64,000 nucleotides of DNA from the NCBI GenBank assembly GCA_013416795.1, contig RQSC01001079.1, positions 208,861 to 272,860 on the forward strand. Direction: 5' to 3'. Origin of the DNA: Prasinococcaceae sp. CCMP 1430. Taxonomy: Eukaryota; Prasinodermophyta; Palmophyllophyceae; Prasinococcales; Prasinococcaceae. Numbering within the stretch: position 1 is the first letter of the stretch; each line of letters begins with the position of its first letter. A program made the position numbers and the translations under genes. Below are positions 8,573 through 18,908 of this stretch, in pieces. The notes under the pieces were generated by a model. That model worked only from the letters and a program-made list of their open reading frames with translations. It ran no database searches and had not been told where the DNA came from.

Positions 8573-10174
8573 ATGAGGCCTGCAATGGCAGCCCTGGCGC
8601 TGTTAGTGGTGTGCTGCGCGCTGTCGTGCGACATAGCGAGCGCCCTCGGGCTTGGTGGCCTCGCGATGGGCACGATGCGCTGCTTCGACCCGACCGAGAG
8701 CTCTGCCGCGCTCGGCTCGGCGCCCGGCATTTGCGGCGCCGTCGCGGACGGCAGCGACCCAGGCGAGCCGCTGCTGGTCACGCCTTTCCTCGAGGCCAAT
8801 GATGCCGCGGGCGCCCGCGAGGCGATGGCCATTAACGACCTCAACGTCTCCACTGGCACCGACGGCATGGTGACTTGGCCGACCTCGTACGCCGGCTTTT
8901 TCACCACGAACCAAACCGAGACCTTCACCAACTACAACTACGCGTGGTACTTTCCTCCGCTGAACGGCAATGCGTCGGCACCGCTGCTGGTGTGGCTGCA
9001 GGGCGGACCGGGGGCGAGCAGTATGTTCGGTGTGTTCAATGAGCATGGACCATTTTATGTGACGGCTACCAACGAGCTCGCCGCGCGAGAGACGACGTGG
9101 AACGCTGAGTACGGCATGCTCTACATAGACAACCCCGTCGGGGCCGGCTTTTCGTTCACGACATCCAATGATGGGTACTGCACGAACACAGCAGACTGCG
9201 TCGCCGACGGACTCTATGCTCTGCTGCAGCAGTTCTACCAAGTCTTCCCAGAGCTCTTGCAAGTGCCGCTGTACATCACAGGTGAGAGCTACGGCGGCCA
9301 CTACGTACCAGCGATAGCGTACAAGATCATGCAAGAAAATGCCGCTCTAAACGCGACGACTGGTGACAACGCCCCTGGCCCAGTTGAGCTGCCGCTCGCT
9401 GGCCTCGCGATCGGTGACGGCTGGGTAGACCCGATCATTCAGAACGCCGGCTACACCGCGCTGTTCCAGAACATGGCACTCTGTAACTTCGGCGAGCAAA
9501 CAGACACCATCGCCGGCTACGTGGCCGCGATTATGGACAACATCGAGCAAGGGAACATGCTGGAGGCCTTTGACGTGTGGGATGAGTTTTTGAACGGCGA
9601 CGTCTATCCTTATCCGACCTACTATTACAACATCACGGGCAGCGAAGACTACGACAACCTGCTCCGCACGCAGGCCCCAGAGAGCTTCGGCTACTACGTG
9701 TCTTGGTTCCAGAACAACGACGTGCGTCGCTCCATCCATGTCGGAGATGCGCTCTTCAACAACGGTACGGCCACCGAGATGGCGCTGCTGGGCGACTTCA
9801 TGGTGAGCTTCAAGACGCAGCTCGGCGCCCTCATGGACGAGTACCCTGTCCTGCTTTACTCAGGGCAGCTGGACATCATCATCGGCGCGGCGCTCACTGA
9901 GGCGTTCCTGAGCAGCATCCCATGGGGCGGGGCAGATAGCTTTGCCAACGCCACCCGCGTGGTCTGGTACTCTCCGAGCAATGCCACTAATGTGACCGGC
10001 TACGTGCAGGCAGCTGAGGGCTTCTCTCGCGTGGCGATCAAGAACGCAGGGCACATTCTGCCCTTCGACCAACCCAAGGCGGCGCGGGCAATGATGTACC
10101 ACTGGCTGACCAACACGTTCCCCTTTGGAGACAGCAGCAGCAGCGTCGTTCAGTCGACCAATGGCGGGGACTGA
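8573..10174 (+). CDS. Serine carboxypeptidase (peptidase S10)
   Basis: A 533-residue secreted or vacuolar exopeptidase that removes C-terminal residues at acidic pH. A hydrophobic signal peptide spans about 5-25, and the methionine just before it was chosen as start. All S10 landmarks are visible: the oxyanion-hole segment VWLQGGPGASSMFG, the nucleophile motif GESYGGHYVP (Ser near 239), SGQLDIIIG with the catalytic Asp (near 434) and KNAGHILPFDQP with the catalytic His (near 494). Length agrees with the family, and CPVL-like enzymes look closest. Many Asn-X-Ser/Thr sites (for example NATNVT near the C-terminus) suggest N-glycosylation. No intron is evident. Confidence 0.92.
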   Translation: MRPAMAALALLVVCCALSCDIASALGLGGLAMGTMRCFDPTESSAALGSAPGICGAVADGSDPGEPLLVTPFLEANDAAGAREAMAINDLNVSTGTDGMVTWPTSYAGFFTTNQTETFTNYNYAWYFPPLNGNASAPLLVWLQGGPGASSMFGVFNEHGPFYVTATNELAARETTWNAEYGMLYIDNPVGAGFSFTTSNDGYCTNTADCVADGLYALLQQFYQVFPELLQVPLYITGESYGGHYVPAIAYKIMQENAALNATTGDNAPGPVELPLAGLAIGDGWVDPIIQNAGYTALFQNMALCNFGEQTDTIAGYVAAIMDNIEQGNMLEAFDVWDEFLNGDVYPYPTYYYNITGSEDYDNLLRTQAPESFGYYVSWFQNNDVRRSIHVGDALFNNGTATEMALLGDFMVSFKTQLGALMDEYPVLLYSGQLDIIIGAALTEAFLSSIPWGGADSFANATRVVWYSPSNATNVTGYVQAAEGFSRVAIKNAGHILPFDQPKAARAMMYHWLTNTFPFGDSSSSVVQSTNGGD

Positions 10175-10603
10175 GCATACCTAGCGTGGGAGCGCTCACT
10201 CTAGCCAGAGAGGCCACCATCGACAAGGCTGTATAAAAAACAAGCAATTATGATACTGCCTCCCAGATTGCCCTGACCTCCGGGGGATTGGCGTCACTTG
10301 ACTCGATTCTCTCGGGGCCAGCTCTGACGAACGAAAGCTCCCCGGGAAACAAAAGTGCGCGTTGCCAGAAGCGCTGACTCCGCCAGAGACAGAGCAGAAA
10401 AGTGCTGAGCGCGCGGGCACGAGCGGGTGTCTGTGCGCGCGTGCGCGTGGACGCGTGCATGCGCATGCGCGTGCGTCCTACGCGCGCGCACGCGCGCGTG
10501 GCCCGCACACGCGTGCCCGCGCGCGGCACGCGCGCGGGGCCCCGCGCGCGCCTCTCCGTCAGCGGAGCCTGAGGCCAGCGTCGAACCCGGCGTGCGCTCC
10601 AGC
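10175..10603. other. Intergenic, CG-repeat rich
   Basis: The region runs from an AT-rich 3' flank of the carboxypeptidase (about 10225-10260) into alternating CG/GTGCGC tracts (10430-10555) before the transporter start. Nothing else is recognised. Confidence 0.4.
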
Positions 10604-12235
10604 ATGGCCATTGCCGCGGCGGGCAGCATCGGCGACACAACGCCCCGCGTGGCGATGATGTGTGTCGGGGTAATGTGTGCATGCGCCTTCGCCTCCAACC
10701 TGTGCGTAAGCCTCGTCGGGCCTTTCCTGCCAAGCCGGCTCGAGGCGGACGGATGGTCCGAGACCGTCGTGGGGCTGGTCATCGCGGCGTACCCGGCAAC
10801 TATCGTGCTGATCAATCCGATCGCGAGCCCGACGGTGCAGCGCGTGGGGCGAGCATGTGGGGCAGCGCTCGGTATGACAACGCTCGCGGTGGGCGTGGCG
10901 TGCTTTGGCGCAGCTGGCGGCCGTGGGGCGGCCGCCGCACTGTCGCCCCGCGGCGTATTGGGCGCGATGATCGCCGCACGGTGCTTTGCGGCCATCGGCG
11001 CTGCGACGGCGAACATTGCGCTCACGAGCGCGACCATGGACCTCTACGCCACGAGCGGCAGCCTCGCAACTGTCCTCGCGGTGAACGAGGTCGCAATCTC
11101 GCTGGGATTCATGCTGGGCCCCGTCGCGGGCGGCGCGCTCTTCGAAGCTGGCGGGTTCACGCTGCCATTCTTTGTTTCGGCGGGTCTCGTCCTCTTGGGC
11201 ATGCCGCTGTCGCTAGCAGTGCTCTCTCAGCTCCCGCGAAAGGGCAACGGTAGCGGCGGTAGCGCGTCAGAGCCTCTGCTGACGGCGGACGACGTCGTCA
11301 ACGGCGACGGTGACAATGGCCAGCTCCTCACACCTCGGACCCTCTCTCGCGCGCAGAAGCTCAAGATGGCCGTGGCGGCGGGCTCTGCCTTCATGTGTGT
11401 GCTGTGTTTTGCTGAGTTCAACGTCTTGTTGGAGGACTACGCCGAGCAAGCACTGGACATGAAAACCACCGCGATCAGCGCGCTTTTCGCCGGGCTCTCA
11501 CTCTCGTACTCGCTCGCCGCGCCCCTCGCAGGACGGGCGACCGACATGTACGGCGCGCGCGGACCCATGGTGGCGGGCCTGCTCGTCTCGGCTCTGGGGC
11601 GCGCGGTCGTCATCTGCCCCGGGCAGGCATCCATCGCGAGAGCAGTGGCGACCTCGGAGGTGAGGGTGCGCACCGTCAGCGCGTCGGCGGGGCTCACCCT
11701 CTTCGGCCTTGGCCAGTCCTTTGGCCTCGTGCCGTCGCTGCCGGCGATGAAGGCAGTCGCGGGCGACTACCCTTCCGAGTCCGTTGTGAGCGCGTTCTAC
11801 ATGTCGCTCTCGGCTGCTGAGGCGATCGGCTCGATGGTAGCGGGCGCGCTCGGCGAGGCGGTGGGCTTTTCGTGGACTTTCGCAATCTTCAGCGGGCTCA
11901 CTGCGGCGTATGCATTGGCGGTGGTCGCCACGGGGCCTTTCGAACCGCCGGCGAGGAGCGACGTCGGAAGTGACGAGGAGATGGCCATGGATGCACCGGT
12001 CGGCGCGCCCGGGCGCACCACCGCCATGCGCTGGCGCGCGGCGACCATCGCGACAATCTCCGCGCAGCGCATACGCTCGGCGCACCTGCAGAGCGCGCAC
12101 ATGCGCTATGCACACCTCTCGCCGTGCTCGAGTCTGGGCGGTGCCAGCCTGTGCCGCAACCTGAGCACGACGCCCAGCGAGACGCCTAGCGATCGTGGCG
12201 ACGCCAGGATTTCCGATTCTTTGTACAATAATTGA
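10604..12235 (+). CDS. Major facilitator superfamily transporter (SLC18B1/DHA1-like)
   Basis: A 543-residue polytopic membrane protein with two sets of six predicted helices separated by a polar loop near 215-250 (Ser/Gly/Asp-rich). Helix 1 begins VAMMCVGVMCACAFASNLCVSLVGPFLP, shown here only for position. The PLAGRATDMYGAR motif after helix 8 is the MFS cytoplasmic loop signature (G-X3-D-X2-G-R type), and FMLGPVAGGALFE in helix 5 resembles antiporter motif C. This is the pattern of vesicular amine, polyamine and drug/H+ antiporters. The C-terminal 80 residues are polar and cytosolic. The ATG at 10604 is the first methionine after CG-repeat sequence. The substrate is unknown. Confidence 0.8.
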   Translation: MAIAAAGSIGDTTPRVAMMCVGVMCACAFASNLCVSLVGPFLPSRLEADGWSETVVGLVIAAYPATIVLINPIASPTVQRVGRACGAALGMTTLAVGVACFGAAGGRGAAAALSPRGVLGAMIAARCFAAIGAATANIALTSATMDLYATSGSLATVLAVNEVAISLGFMLGPVAGGALFEAGGFTLPFFVSAGLVLLGMPLSLAVLSQLPRKGNGSGGSASEPLLTADDVVNGDGDNGQLLTPRTLSRAQKLKMAVAAGSAFMCVLCFAEFNVLLEDYAEQALDMKTTAISALFAGLSLSYSLAAPLAGRATDMYGARGPMVAGLLVSALGRAVVICPGQASIARAVATSEVRVRTVSASAGLTLFGLGQSFGLVPSLPAMKAVAGDYPSESVVSAFYMSLSAAEAIGSMVAGALGEAVGFSWTFAIFSGLTAAYALAVVATGPFEPPARSDVGSDEEMAMDAPVGAPGRTTAMRWRAATIATISAQRIRSAHLQSAHMRYAHLSPCSSLGGASLCRNLSTTPSETPSDRGDARISDSLYNN

Positions 12236-12255
12236 AATGATTGCTCGTCGCTGTT

Positions 12256-13074
12256 CTACGCTTCGGTGCGGCGTGCTCGCGCGCAGGCGCATGCCTCAGC
12301 GCTTGAATTCGTCGTGGATCCTGCAGACGGTTGGGCACGGCGTCGAGGGACGGCGAGCTGGGTCAGTGCCGAGCGCAGAGGAAGCGAGGGGCGCGAGTGA
12401 GCGGCGCGCGTGCTGCGCTCGTGGTTGCGCTTGGCACATACCACATCGGGCGCCCATAGTCGTCGTACTACGGGCCGCAGCGTGCAGCAGAACCCAGGCG
12501 GCCGAGTCGGGTCAGCGCCGGATGCAGACAGCGGGGCGAGCACTGCGCGCAGGTGCACCCAACTCACCTTCTCGTCATCGTCGTAGTCCTCGTCATCGTA
12601 GTCCTCATCCTCGTCATCCTCGTCGTCGTCATACTCGTCATACTCCTCGTCATCATCATCCCCCTCCTCATCCTCCTCGTCCCAGTCCTCATCCTCATCT
12701 TTGCGCGCGCACGCAGGCCAGCGTGTCAGCGCGGCGTCTGCGTAGCGCGCGATCGCAGCGTGTGCGCGGCTGATCGATCGCTCGTGCAGACGCCACGTAC
12801 CCTCGTCCTCGTCGTCTTCGGCGTCGTCCACGGCTTCCGGGGCTTCGTTGGCCTGCCCAGGCGAAGCTTTCCTCGGCGCTGGCGCGCTTTCCGCTGTCTG
12901 TGCGCGCACCTTCGCCTTGAGCTCCTCGGGGACTGCGGCGGCGGCGGGTGTGCCGATCGCGAGCGCGAGGGCCAGCGCGGCCGCGAGCGCGAGCGCAAGC
13001 GCCGCTGCGAGCGAAGCGAGCGGCAAGCGCGCAGGTCGCGCACTGCGGCGTTGCCGGCGCGGCGTCGCCATCAT
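12256..13074 (-). CDS. Acidic Asp/Glu-rich signal-anchored or secreted protein
   Basis: The frame starts MMATPRRQRR, followed by a long Ala/Leu hydrophobic segment (about residues 17-45), that is, a signal peptide or anchor. Next come a Lys/Ala/Glu linker and a tract of about 45 residues made almost only of Asp, Glu and Tyr (around 12570-12700). At 12568 the codon AAG is followed by GTGAGT, a very good splice donor; the sequence after it (to the stop at 12256) looks like noise, so the true C-terminus may be a short spliced exon. The gene is convergent with the transporter and 324 bases from the divergent TRAPPC6 start. Calcium or cation binding in the ER or wall is conceivable but not shown. 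No family is recognised. Confidence 0.5.
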   Translation of the reverse strand: MMATPRRQRRSARPARLPLASLAAALALALAAALALALAIGTPAAAAVPEELKAKVRAQTAESAPAPRKASPGQANEAPEAVDDAEDDEDEGTWRLHERSISRAHAAIARYADAALTRWPACARKDEDEDWDEEDEEGDDDDEEYDEYDDDEDDEDEDYDDEDYDDDEKVSWVHLRAVLAPLSASGADPTRPPGFCCTLRPVVRRLWAPDVVCAKRNHERSTRAAHSRPSLPLRSALTQLAVPRRRAQPSAGSTTNSSAEACACARARRTEA

Positions 13075-13398
13075 CACCGTGCTTGGCGGCTCAGACGCCC
13101 CCGCCCTGCGCGATGTGTGGCGCTGCGCACCTGCCCTGCAGCAACGTTTTGAAACTACCTGTGCCCTCCTGAAAAAATGTGTGCGTACTCGGGTGATTGC
13201 ATACGCGCACTCGCGACCGTGCGCCACACCGCGAGCGCCTGGCAGCGCAGCAGTGGCTGCTGCGGCACGCGCCGCTGATACGTGCGCGTGCGCGCGTGCG
13301 TGTGGGGTCGCGCACCGACGTAGAATCCGCTCGTGCGTGGCGCGCGGGGCGCGCGCCACGCGCAAGGGGCGGTTGCTGCGCAGACGCTTCCGCGTGCG

Positions 13399-14170
13399 AT
13401 GGCGTCTGCGGCAGGGGGCCGAGCACAACCCACGTCGGACTCGGCGCACGAGCTGCTGGTGCGTCTGGCTCGCCCCCGCCGCGCATGCGGATGGGAGCCC
13501 CTCCCCACCTCTGCGCACAAGCACGCGCACCCGTCGAACTGATGCCTTTGATGCCGGACGCGGCACTGACGCACACGCTCCCGCTGCACGACGACAGCTC
13601 ATTGCGGCAGGCCGCGAATACGCGTCGCTGCTCTCGCGTCGCTGCACTAGCGAGGCGGAGGCGTCCTCGGCGGCAGCGGCGCGCCTCGACGCGGCAGGGG
13701 AGTCGGTTGGGCGGCGACTCGCAGAACTTCGCGCCGTCGGCAAGCCGCGCGTGCACACGGACGCGCTCGAGGTCGTCAAGATGCTGTGCAAGGAGCTCTG
13801 GACAGCAGCGTTTGGCAAGGCCGTGGACAACCTGAAGACGAATCATCGTGGCGTGTTCGTGCTGCACGACGCCACCTTCCGTCCGCTACACGCTGTTTCG
13901 GCGGACGCGCCGCTTGAGGTGGCCTCCCGCGGCCAGGAGGTCGGTGGCGCACCCGTCTACGTCGCCACGCCCGAGAGCGTGGGCTCCGAGGCGTGCGCAG
14001 CAGCGACGCGCGGCGCGTGTCGCGAGCAACTGCACTTTTCGAAAGGGCTGGTGCGCGGCGCGCTCGACGCGCTCGGCTTGATTGCCACGGTGGCGGCCGA
14101 GGCGCCCAGCCCGCCCGCGGTGACGTTTACCGTCAAGGTCACTCAACAGCGTTCGAGGCCACAGGGCTGA
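13399..14170 (+). CDS. TRAPP complex subunit 6 (TRAPPC6/Trs33, BET3 family)
   Basis: A 210-residue core subunit of the TRAPP tethering complex, which acts as a Rab1 exchange factor at the Golgi. Exons are 13399-13458 and 13598-14170, with a 139-base phase-0 intron (GTGCGT...CAG). Exon 2 holds the family core: VVKMLCKELWTAAFGKAVDN, then LKTNHRGVFVLHDATFR, close to the (L/I)KFICKDFW...LKTNHRGxxVLQDNKF sequence of Trs33. The end, HFSKGLVRGALDALGLIATV, matches the family's GxIRGxLxNLG helix. An insertion of some 15 residues precedes it. The very short exon 1 (HELL...) aligns with the N-terminal helix and is less certain than exon 2. Confidence 0.85.
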
Positions 14171-14490
14171 CGAGGGGGCGGGATGCGAGTGCTAATGATG
14201 TAATGAGCCACGGTGGACTCGGCACCTGCACGCTGCTGCGTCGCTCCCGCTGAGGGTGTAGCCCCGTCTTCTGCGCGAGAGGGAGGGCGGGCCTCTTGCG
14301 CCGAGGCGATGGGGGTTGTGTTGACAAAAACGTGACGAGGAAAGAATTACGTGGGGTGAGTCCAAGGTGCAAGAGGGCAACCACGGCCGAGGGTGACGCC
14401 GCTCATCGCAAACCGGGATGTGCAGCACGGCTCCATGAGCGCCTGCCGCGACTTTCAGCTGGGGTGAGCGGCATCAGCGGCAGATGCGCT
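14171..14490. other. Convergent 3' spacer
   Basis: 320 bases between the TRAPPC6 and PAM16 3' ends, without a recognisable gene. Confidence 0.4.
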
Positions 14491-14991
14491 TCACTTCGCC
14501 TTGCCATCATCGGCCTTTTCGTCGGCCTTTTCGCCACCATGGGCGCCCTCGGCATTCTCGGCGCCCTCAGCCCTCTCACCGCCCTCCGCAGCGCCGGCCG
14601 CGGCGAAGCCCTTCGGGTCGCTGCGCGGGTCGTCACTCTCCTCGATGCCCCGCTCGAGCATTATGCGCTCCTTGGCGCGGTACACCTTGGATTGAAGGTA
14701 GAACGACTTGACGTCCTCGTTGACCTTCATGAGGTGGTCGTAGCGCTTGAGGACCTCGTCCCAAGACGTGGTCTCCGAAATGCCCAGAATCATATTGGCC
14801 TCGTGGTAGCTCATCTTCCCCGCGAGTCGCCGGCCCGCCGCGTTGGCCATGCCCGACGCGGCCTGCGCACCCTCCTGGTGGAGGCCAGCCTTCTGCCCGT
14901 TGATGATGGCCTGCCGCCATGCCTGCGACGCCGCGCGGAAGAACGCTGCGCCGCCCGCGACGATGAGCTGCGCGATGATGCGCGACGCCAT
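14491..14991 (-). CDS. PAM16: PAM16/TIM16 (Magmas), mitochondrial import motor J-like subunit
   Basis: A 166-residue protein beginning MASRIIAQLIVAGGAAFFRA. This hydrophobic N-terminus targets and anchors PAM16 at the matrix face of the TIM23 channel, where it holds the J-protein PAM18 and restrains its stimulation of mtHsp70. Residues 57-118 form the degenerate J-like domain: MSYHEANMILGI, WDEVLKRYDHLMKVN and FYLQSKVYRAKERI are near-diagnostic. As expected for PAM16, the HPD of true J proteins is missing. The C-terminal 45 residues are an Ala/Glu/Gly-rich low-complexity tail not found in yeast. It is intronless. The ATG at 14991 is the only sensible start. Confidence 0.93.
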   Translation of the reverse strand: MASRIIAQLIVAGGAAFFRAASQAWRQAIINGQKAGLHQEGAQAASGMANAAGRRLAGKMSYHEANMILGISETTSWDEVLKRYDHLMKVNEDVKSFYLQSKVYRAKERIMLERGIEESDDPRSDPKGFAAAGAAEGGERAEGAENAEGAHGGEKADEKADDGKAK

Positions 14992-15708
14992 GGCGGCGCG
15001 CGCGCCGCGCGGCTCGCGCCCGCGTCAGGAAGTCCCCTCCCCCGCCCGCCCGTCGGCCGACGTGCACTGTTCGAGGCAGCCACCGCGCGCTCACTGCCCC
15101 CCCCCTCCCCCTCCCCAGGCCCACGCCAGCTCCCTCTTCGCGCCTGCGCCGCCCCAGGCACGCCAGGCACGCCTGGCGCTGGCGCGCGCCTGCGCGCCAA
15201 GCTTGCGCGAACCGACGAGGCTGCGAGCAGCCACGCGAGCGCCCCTCCCCCTCTCTTCTCCCACGCTCCCGCGCTCCACACCCGACCCCACCCCCGGTGC
15301 CGCCTCCCCCAGTGCGCCTCCCCCGGGGGCCGCCCCCCGCGCGAGGTGTGGCCCGCGGCAGCGCCGCGCACCGGCGCGCGCCAGCCGCCACCGCATTTCA
15401 ATCTCCGTCATCCCGCCGGCGGAGGTCAACCGACAATCAAATTCGGCGGTATATACTAATTCCGTCACCCGTTGCCGCGATATATATCCATTTCCCCAAG
15501 AGCTCGCATGCGCTTTGATATGAGGTCCACACCAGAGAGATGGACGGCGCTCCACCGGCACGCCACGCAAGCCAAGCCTGGATGGCAGGAGTGCGGGCGG
15601 CCACAGTGCGCGCGGACGCGCGTGCGCTGCTGCCTCCCCTTCCTCCCACCCCCCCTCCCCCCAATCATCCGCACTCATCCACACTCGATCGTGCGCAGGT
15701 GGAGCGAT
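14992..15708. other. Divergent intergenic region, C-rich, with TATA-like sites
   Basis: 717 bases between PAM16 (-) and the small two-exon gene (+). The left half is strongly C-rich on the plus strand. Near 15451 (GGTATATACTAA) and 15480 (GATATATATCC) are rare AT-rich TATA-like patches. No gene is supported. Confidence 0.4.
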
Positions 15709-16374
15709 ATGAGCGCTCAGCAGCAGGGGGCGGCTGCGCCCGGCGGCGGCGGCAGTGGCAGCGGCGGCGGCAGCGCAGGCGAGACCGGGGTGCGTGTCAA
15801 GGCCGTCGCCGAGGCGTTCGAGGCCATCCTCAAGGCCGTCGCGGCGATGATAGAAGCCCGAGCGGCCGCGCCTGGCGCAGGTGCGTGCGCGGGCACAGGT
15901 GCGAGTGCGCCCGCTAGCCCACGCTCGGGCGCGGGCGCGCTTGAGCGAGCGTAGGGAGCGCGTCCATGCCCGGGCCGAGGATTCGCGCCAGAGACACGTG
16001 CCGCGCAGCGGGTCTTGGTCGTGCTGGGCTGACGCCTGCTGTGCCTCCTCCCGCGCGTGTCCACGCCTTTGCGTGGTGGCTTTTCACGGGGCATGCTCGT
16101 ACGATCACTTGCTCCGATGTACCGGGCCTCGCTTACGCATGCTGCTGCGCCCCGGCCGGCAGACGCGGACGCAGCTTTCAATGCAACCGAGCTCGCTGCG
16201 CGTGTCGAGGAGTTCCAGCTATCAAGTGACGCGCTCGACGCACTGCTTAGCGCGGCCGAGGCAAAGCTCGACGCGCAGCGCGCCGAGGGCGGCGCCGAGG
16301 CACTCGACGCGTACAAGCGCGCGATGGCATCGGCCGGTGGCACTGGCGCCGCTGCCATGGACACGACGGCGTGA
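15709..16374 (+). CDS. Small Ala-rich two-exon protein, possibly Mediator subunit 22 (MED22/Surf5)
   Basis: Exon 1 (15709-15880) starts with a Gly/Ser/Gln-rich head and continues VKAVAEAFEAILKAVAAMIE. A phase-1 intron (GTGCGT...CAG) joins it to exon 2, which begins at 16163 or 16175 (same phase). Exon 2 encodes FNATELAARVEEFQLSSDALDALLSAAEAKL (position only) and ends at 16374. The product is about 128 residues, two amphipathic helices with a Gly-rich head. Size, the Gly-rich head and the spacing of hydrophobic residues resemble MED22 of plants, but no invariant motif proves it. Any small helical subunit is an alternative. Confidence 0.4.
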
Positions 16375-16790
16375 GGACACGCGCGCGTCTCTGTGTACAC
16401 TAGCTAGCGCAAATTGTCTTCGCGGTCGGGTCAGCACCCCCGCGTCGGCAGGCGCTGTGTGGCAAGCCTTCAGCGGCGCCCACGCGCCTGGCCACCTCAA
16501 CTCGGTCAACCGGTAGAAGGCACAGTAGGATGAATAGCTCCGAAGATAGCATTGGTATGTAGTTAGCATCAGACTTACTACTGCTGCTGGCGAGACAAGC
16601 ATGAAAAATGCCAGTTGTGTTTAGGGCGCGCAATGCCGCGCATACGAGTGTGATAGATGGGTGTGTGGCCAGGGGGGTGTAGCGATCAAACGCACGAATC
16701 ATGTGGTCACGAACGAGCCCTTCCTCGCGGCGAGCGTCGCGTGCGTCCTGTGGAGCGAGCGGACGGAAGCAGCGCAGGCACGGTCGGTCG
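16375..16790. other. Convergent spacer, nothing recognised
   Basis: About 415 bases of lower GC between the 3' ends of two convergent genes. It contains CTAGCTAG near 16390. No gene is seen. Confidence 0.4.
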
Positions 16791-18266
16791 TCAGTCGTCG
16801 GGCGAGGGCGTGGCGTCGACCGAGAGGCTAAGCATGGCCGTGGCGCAGTCTGCCGCGACACTACGGCGCGCGCGCGTTCCTACGTGGCTCGCCGCCGCGC
16901 GAGCCCGCGCATACCTGCCCGCGGCGATCTCCCGCTGCTGCTTGAAGGTGTCCTTGTTGAGCGCGAGCAGCGACTGACCGGACTTGGGCGATCGCACGAC
17001 GGTCGCGCCACATGCGCGTGCGCTCATGTCAACGTCGTCTGCGCCGGAGAAGGGGCTACTGCGCTCGATGAGGTGCACGATCGGACCCTCATCCACGTGG
17101 CCGCCCACTAGTCCACCCGTGCGCAGCTCCTGCCACCCCTCGAGGCCGACGCGGTCGTGCTTGCCACCGTCCTGCCAGGGCCCACCATCAACGCCCGCTA
17201 CCGACACGGGAGCGAACAACACGGGTACTGCCGCCGACGCCGTCACCGCCTCGGGAAGGTTGCCCTCGCGGATAATCTTGTAAGCGCCCGTGTCCGCGTC
17301 GACCACGGCGCATGCGAAGGGCGTCTTCAGCTCGTCGAACGTCTCCGGAAGCAGGGTCGCCAATTGCCGCACGACGCCGTCCATCTTCACGAGCGTAGAG
17401 CGGGTGCGGCCGACGGACGAGGGCGGTGCGTCCGTATGGGTTCGGAGTCGAGGGTGTCAGCGTTGCCAAAGAGGCGCGCCTTGGCGCGCCGCGCGCGACG
17501 CTCCACAGCGCTCGTGGTGCGGCTGTCCGCGCGTCGCGTGTCCTTGCGCACCCGCGCGCGCGAGCCTCGAGCACACGCGGCACGGTCGCACCTTCAGCAC
17601 GCCCTGCCAGAGCTGTGGGTTTGGGGAGAGGTATTCCATAGGCGCGACGCGCGCGAGCTCGTACTCGACCTCATCCGGTGTGTAGCCCGCCGCGAGGAGC
17701 GAGCCTGTAAGCGCACCGGCGCTCGTACCCATGATGCCGGAAATCTCCACGCTCTCCATGCACGCCTGTTCGCCGCGACCGCGTGGTCGGATGCGCGACG
17801 TGAACACGCGGCGAGGCGCGTGCGATGCGCGCGGTCGAGTGCAGCCGTGATCGCGGTCGCGTGGAGCGGCGCGCGCGGCGCACACCAGCGCGGACAGGCG
17901 GCGCGTATCCCGTCAGCGCTCGGCTGTGACATGAGCGCCGGCGCCGAGCGGCGGCTGCTGCGCGCAGTCAACCCACTCGCTCGCACGCGCAAGGCAGCTC
18001 ACCTCGACGAAGCCGCAGTGGTACGCAAAGGCCAGGAAGCCACTCGAAAGCACGATGTCGGCACGCGGCTTGCGCTCGGCGGCGGCGGCGGCGGCAATTT
18101 CGCCCTGCAGCGAGAGAGCGCGTGCTTTGCAGCGTCGCGCGCGTCGCACGTCCGGCAGCCGACGCGACTGGCGCAGAGCTGCCGCGGGCGCGGCGCGGCG
18201 CGCATACGGCGCGGGCCCTGCTGCGCGCATGCCACACGGCGGGGTTTTCGCTCTCCCACAAGCCAC
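16791..18266 (-). CDS. Patatin-like phospholipase (four exons)
   Basis: Exons 18266-18003, 17765-17592, 17384-16915 and a short last one at about 16827-16791 give about 314 residues. Intron phases agree at each join (0, 0, 2). Exon 2 holds the nucleophile elbow IMGTSAGALTGSLLAAGY (GXSXG), shown next to helix sequence typical of patatins. Exon 3 has the ASAAVPVLFAPV strand followed by VDGGPWQDGG with the catalytic Asp of the DG(A/G) motif. Exon 1 supplies DIVLSSGFLAFAYHCGFVE where the family has the Gly-rich oxyanion loop GGGxRG; here it is reduced to SSGF, somewhat like ATGL-type lipases. The likely role is lipid acyl hydrolysis. Both the start and the last exon are uncertain. Confidence 0.75.
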
Positions 18267-18908
18267 CTGGAGCTCCCCGCCTCTGCGCCCACCACCGCCG
18301 CACGTCCTGCCAGGCGTCTGCGGCGGCCGCCGGCCGCGCGCGCTTTTCGCTGCGAGCGGGCGCGCGGTGGCCCCGTCTGCAGCGCTTCACGTGCCGCGCC
18401 AGAGGCGCGGCCGCAGCACCGGCGGGTGCATGGCGACGAATCTGCGGGTTCCACCGCGCGCGCCCCGCCTGGCCTCCACGCCCCCGCTCCCCTGACGAAT
18501 TCTCTAATGCGTGTACGGAATCCCTCTCCACGAAATCCGCTTCAATCCGCGAATTCCGCCCCGGCGCGCCCCCGCGCGCGAATCGGGTGGCAGCGGCGCT
18601 CCGGTGCCAACAGACGACGGAGCGAATTTCGGCGGCGCGAATCGCTCGGTTTAGGGTTCTCGAGTGTACAGTAACGCAAAATGATTAAGATGTGAACCCT
18701 CATACGACGACCCGGGCGCCCCCGTCAGACAACCGTCGAGGCGGGCCCGGGGATGTGACGGGGGGTGTTGAGAGGCTCGCACATAATCAGGGTTTCGGTA
18801 ATTACCCTAATACAACCAACCCCAACCTCGTCTGCCATCGCGTGACCGACCGGCACCCGCGCTCGGTGCCCGCGCGCGCCGTGCACGTCGCCTCGACGTT
18901 CCTTCCCT
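18267..18908. other. Intergenic, with TTTAGGGTT and TTACCCTAA motifs
   Basis: 640 bases upstream of the patatin gene and downstream of the ciliary gene. It is GC-rich at first, then AT-richer. Telomere-repeat-like words occur at 18650-18658 and 18803-18810. No gene is supported. Confidence 0.4.

Noticed and set aside
10427-10603. N-terminal extension of the MFS transporter from the in-frame start at 10427
   Set aside because: It encodes CG-repeat Arg/Ala/Cys noise; the first helix follows the ATG at 10604.
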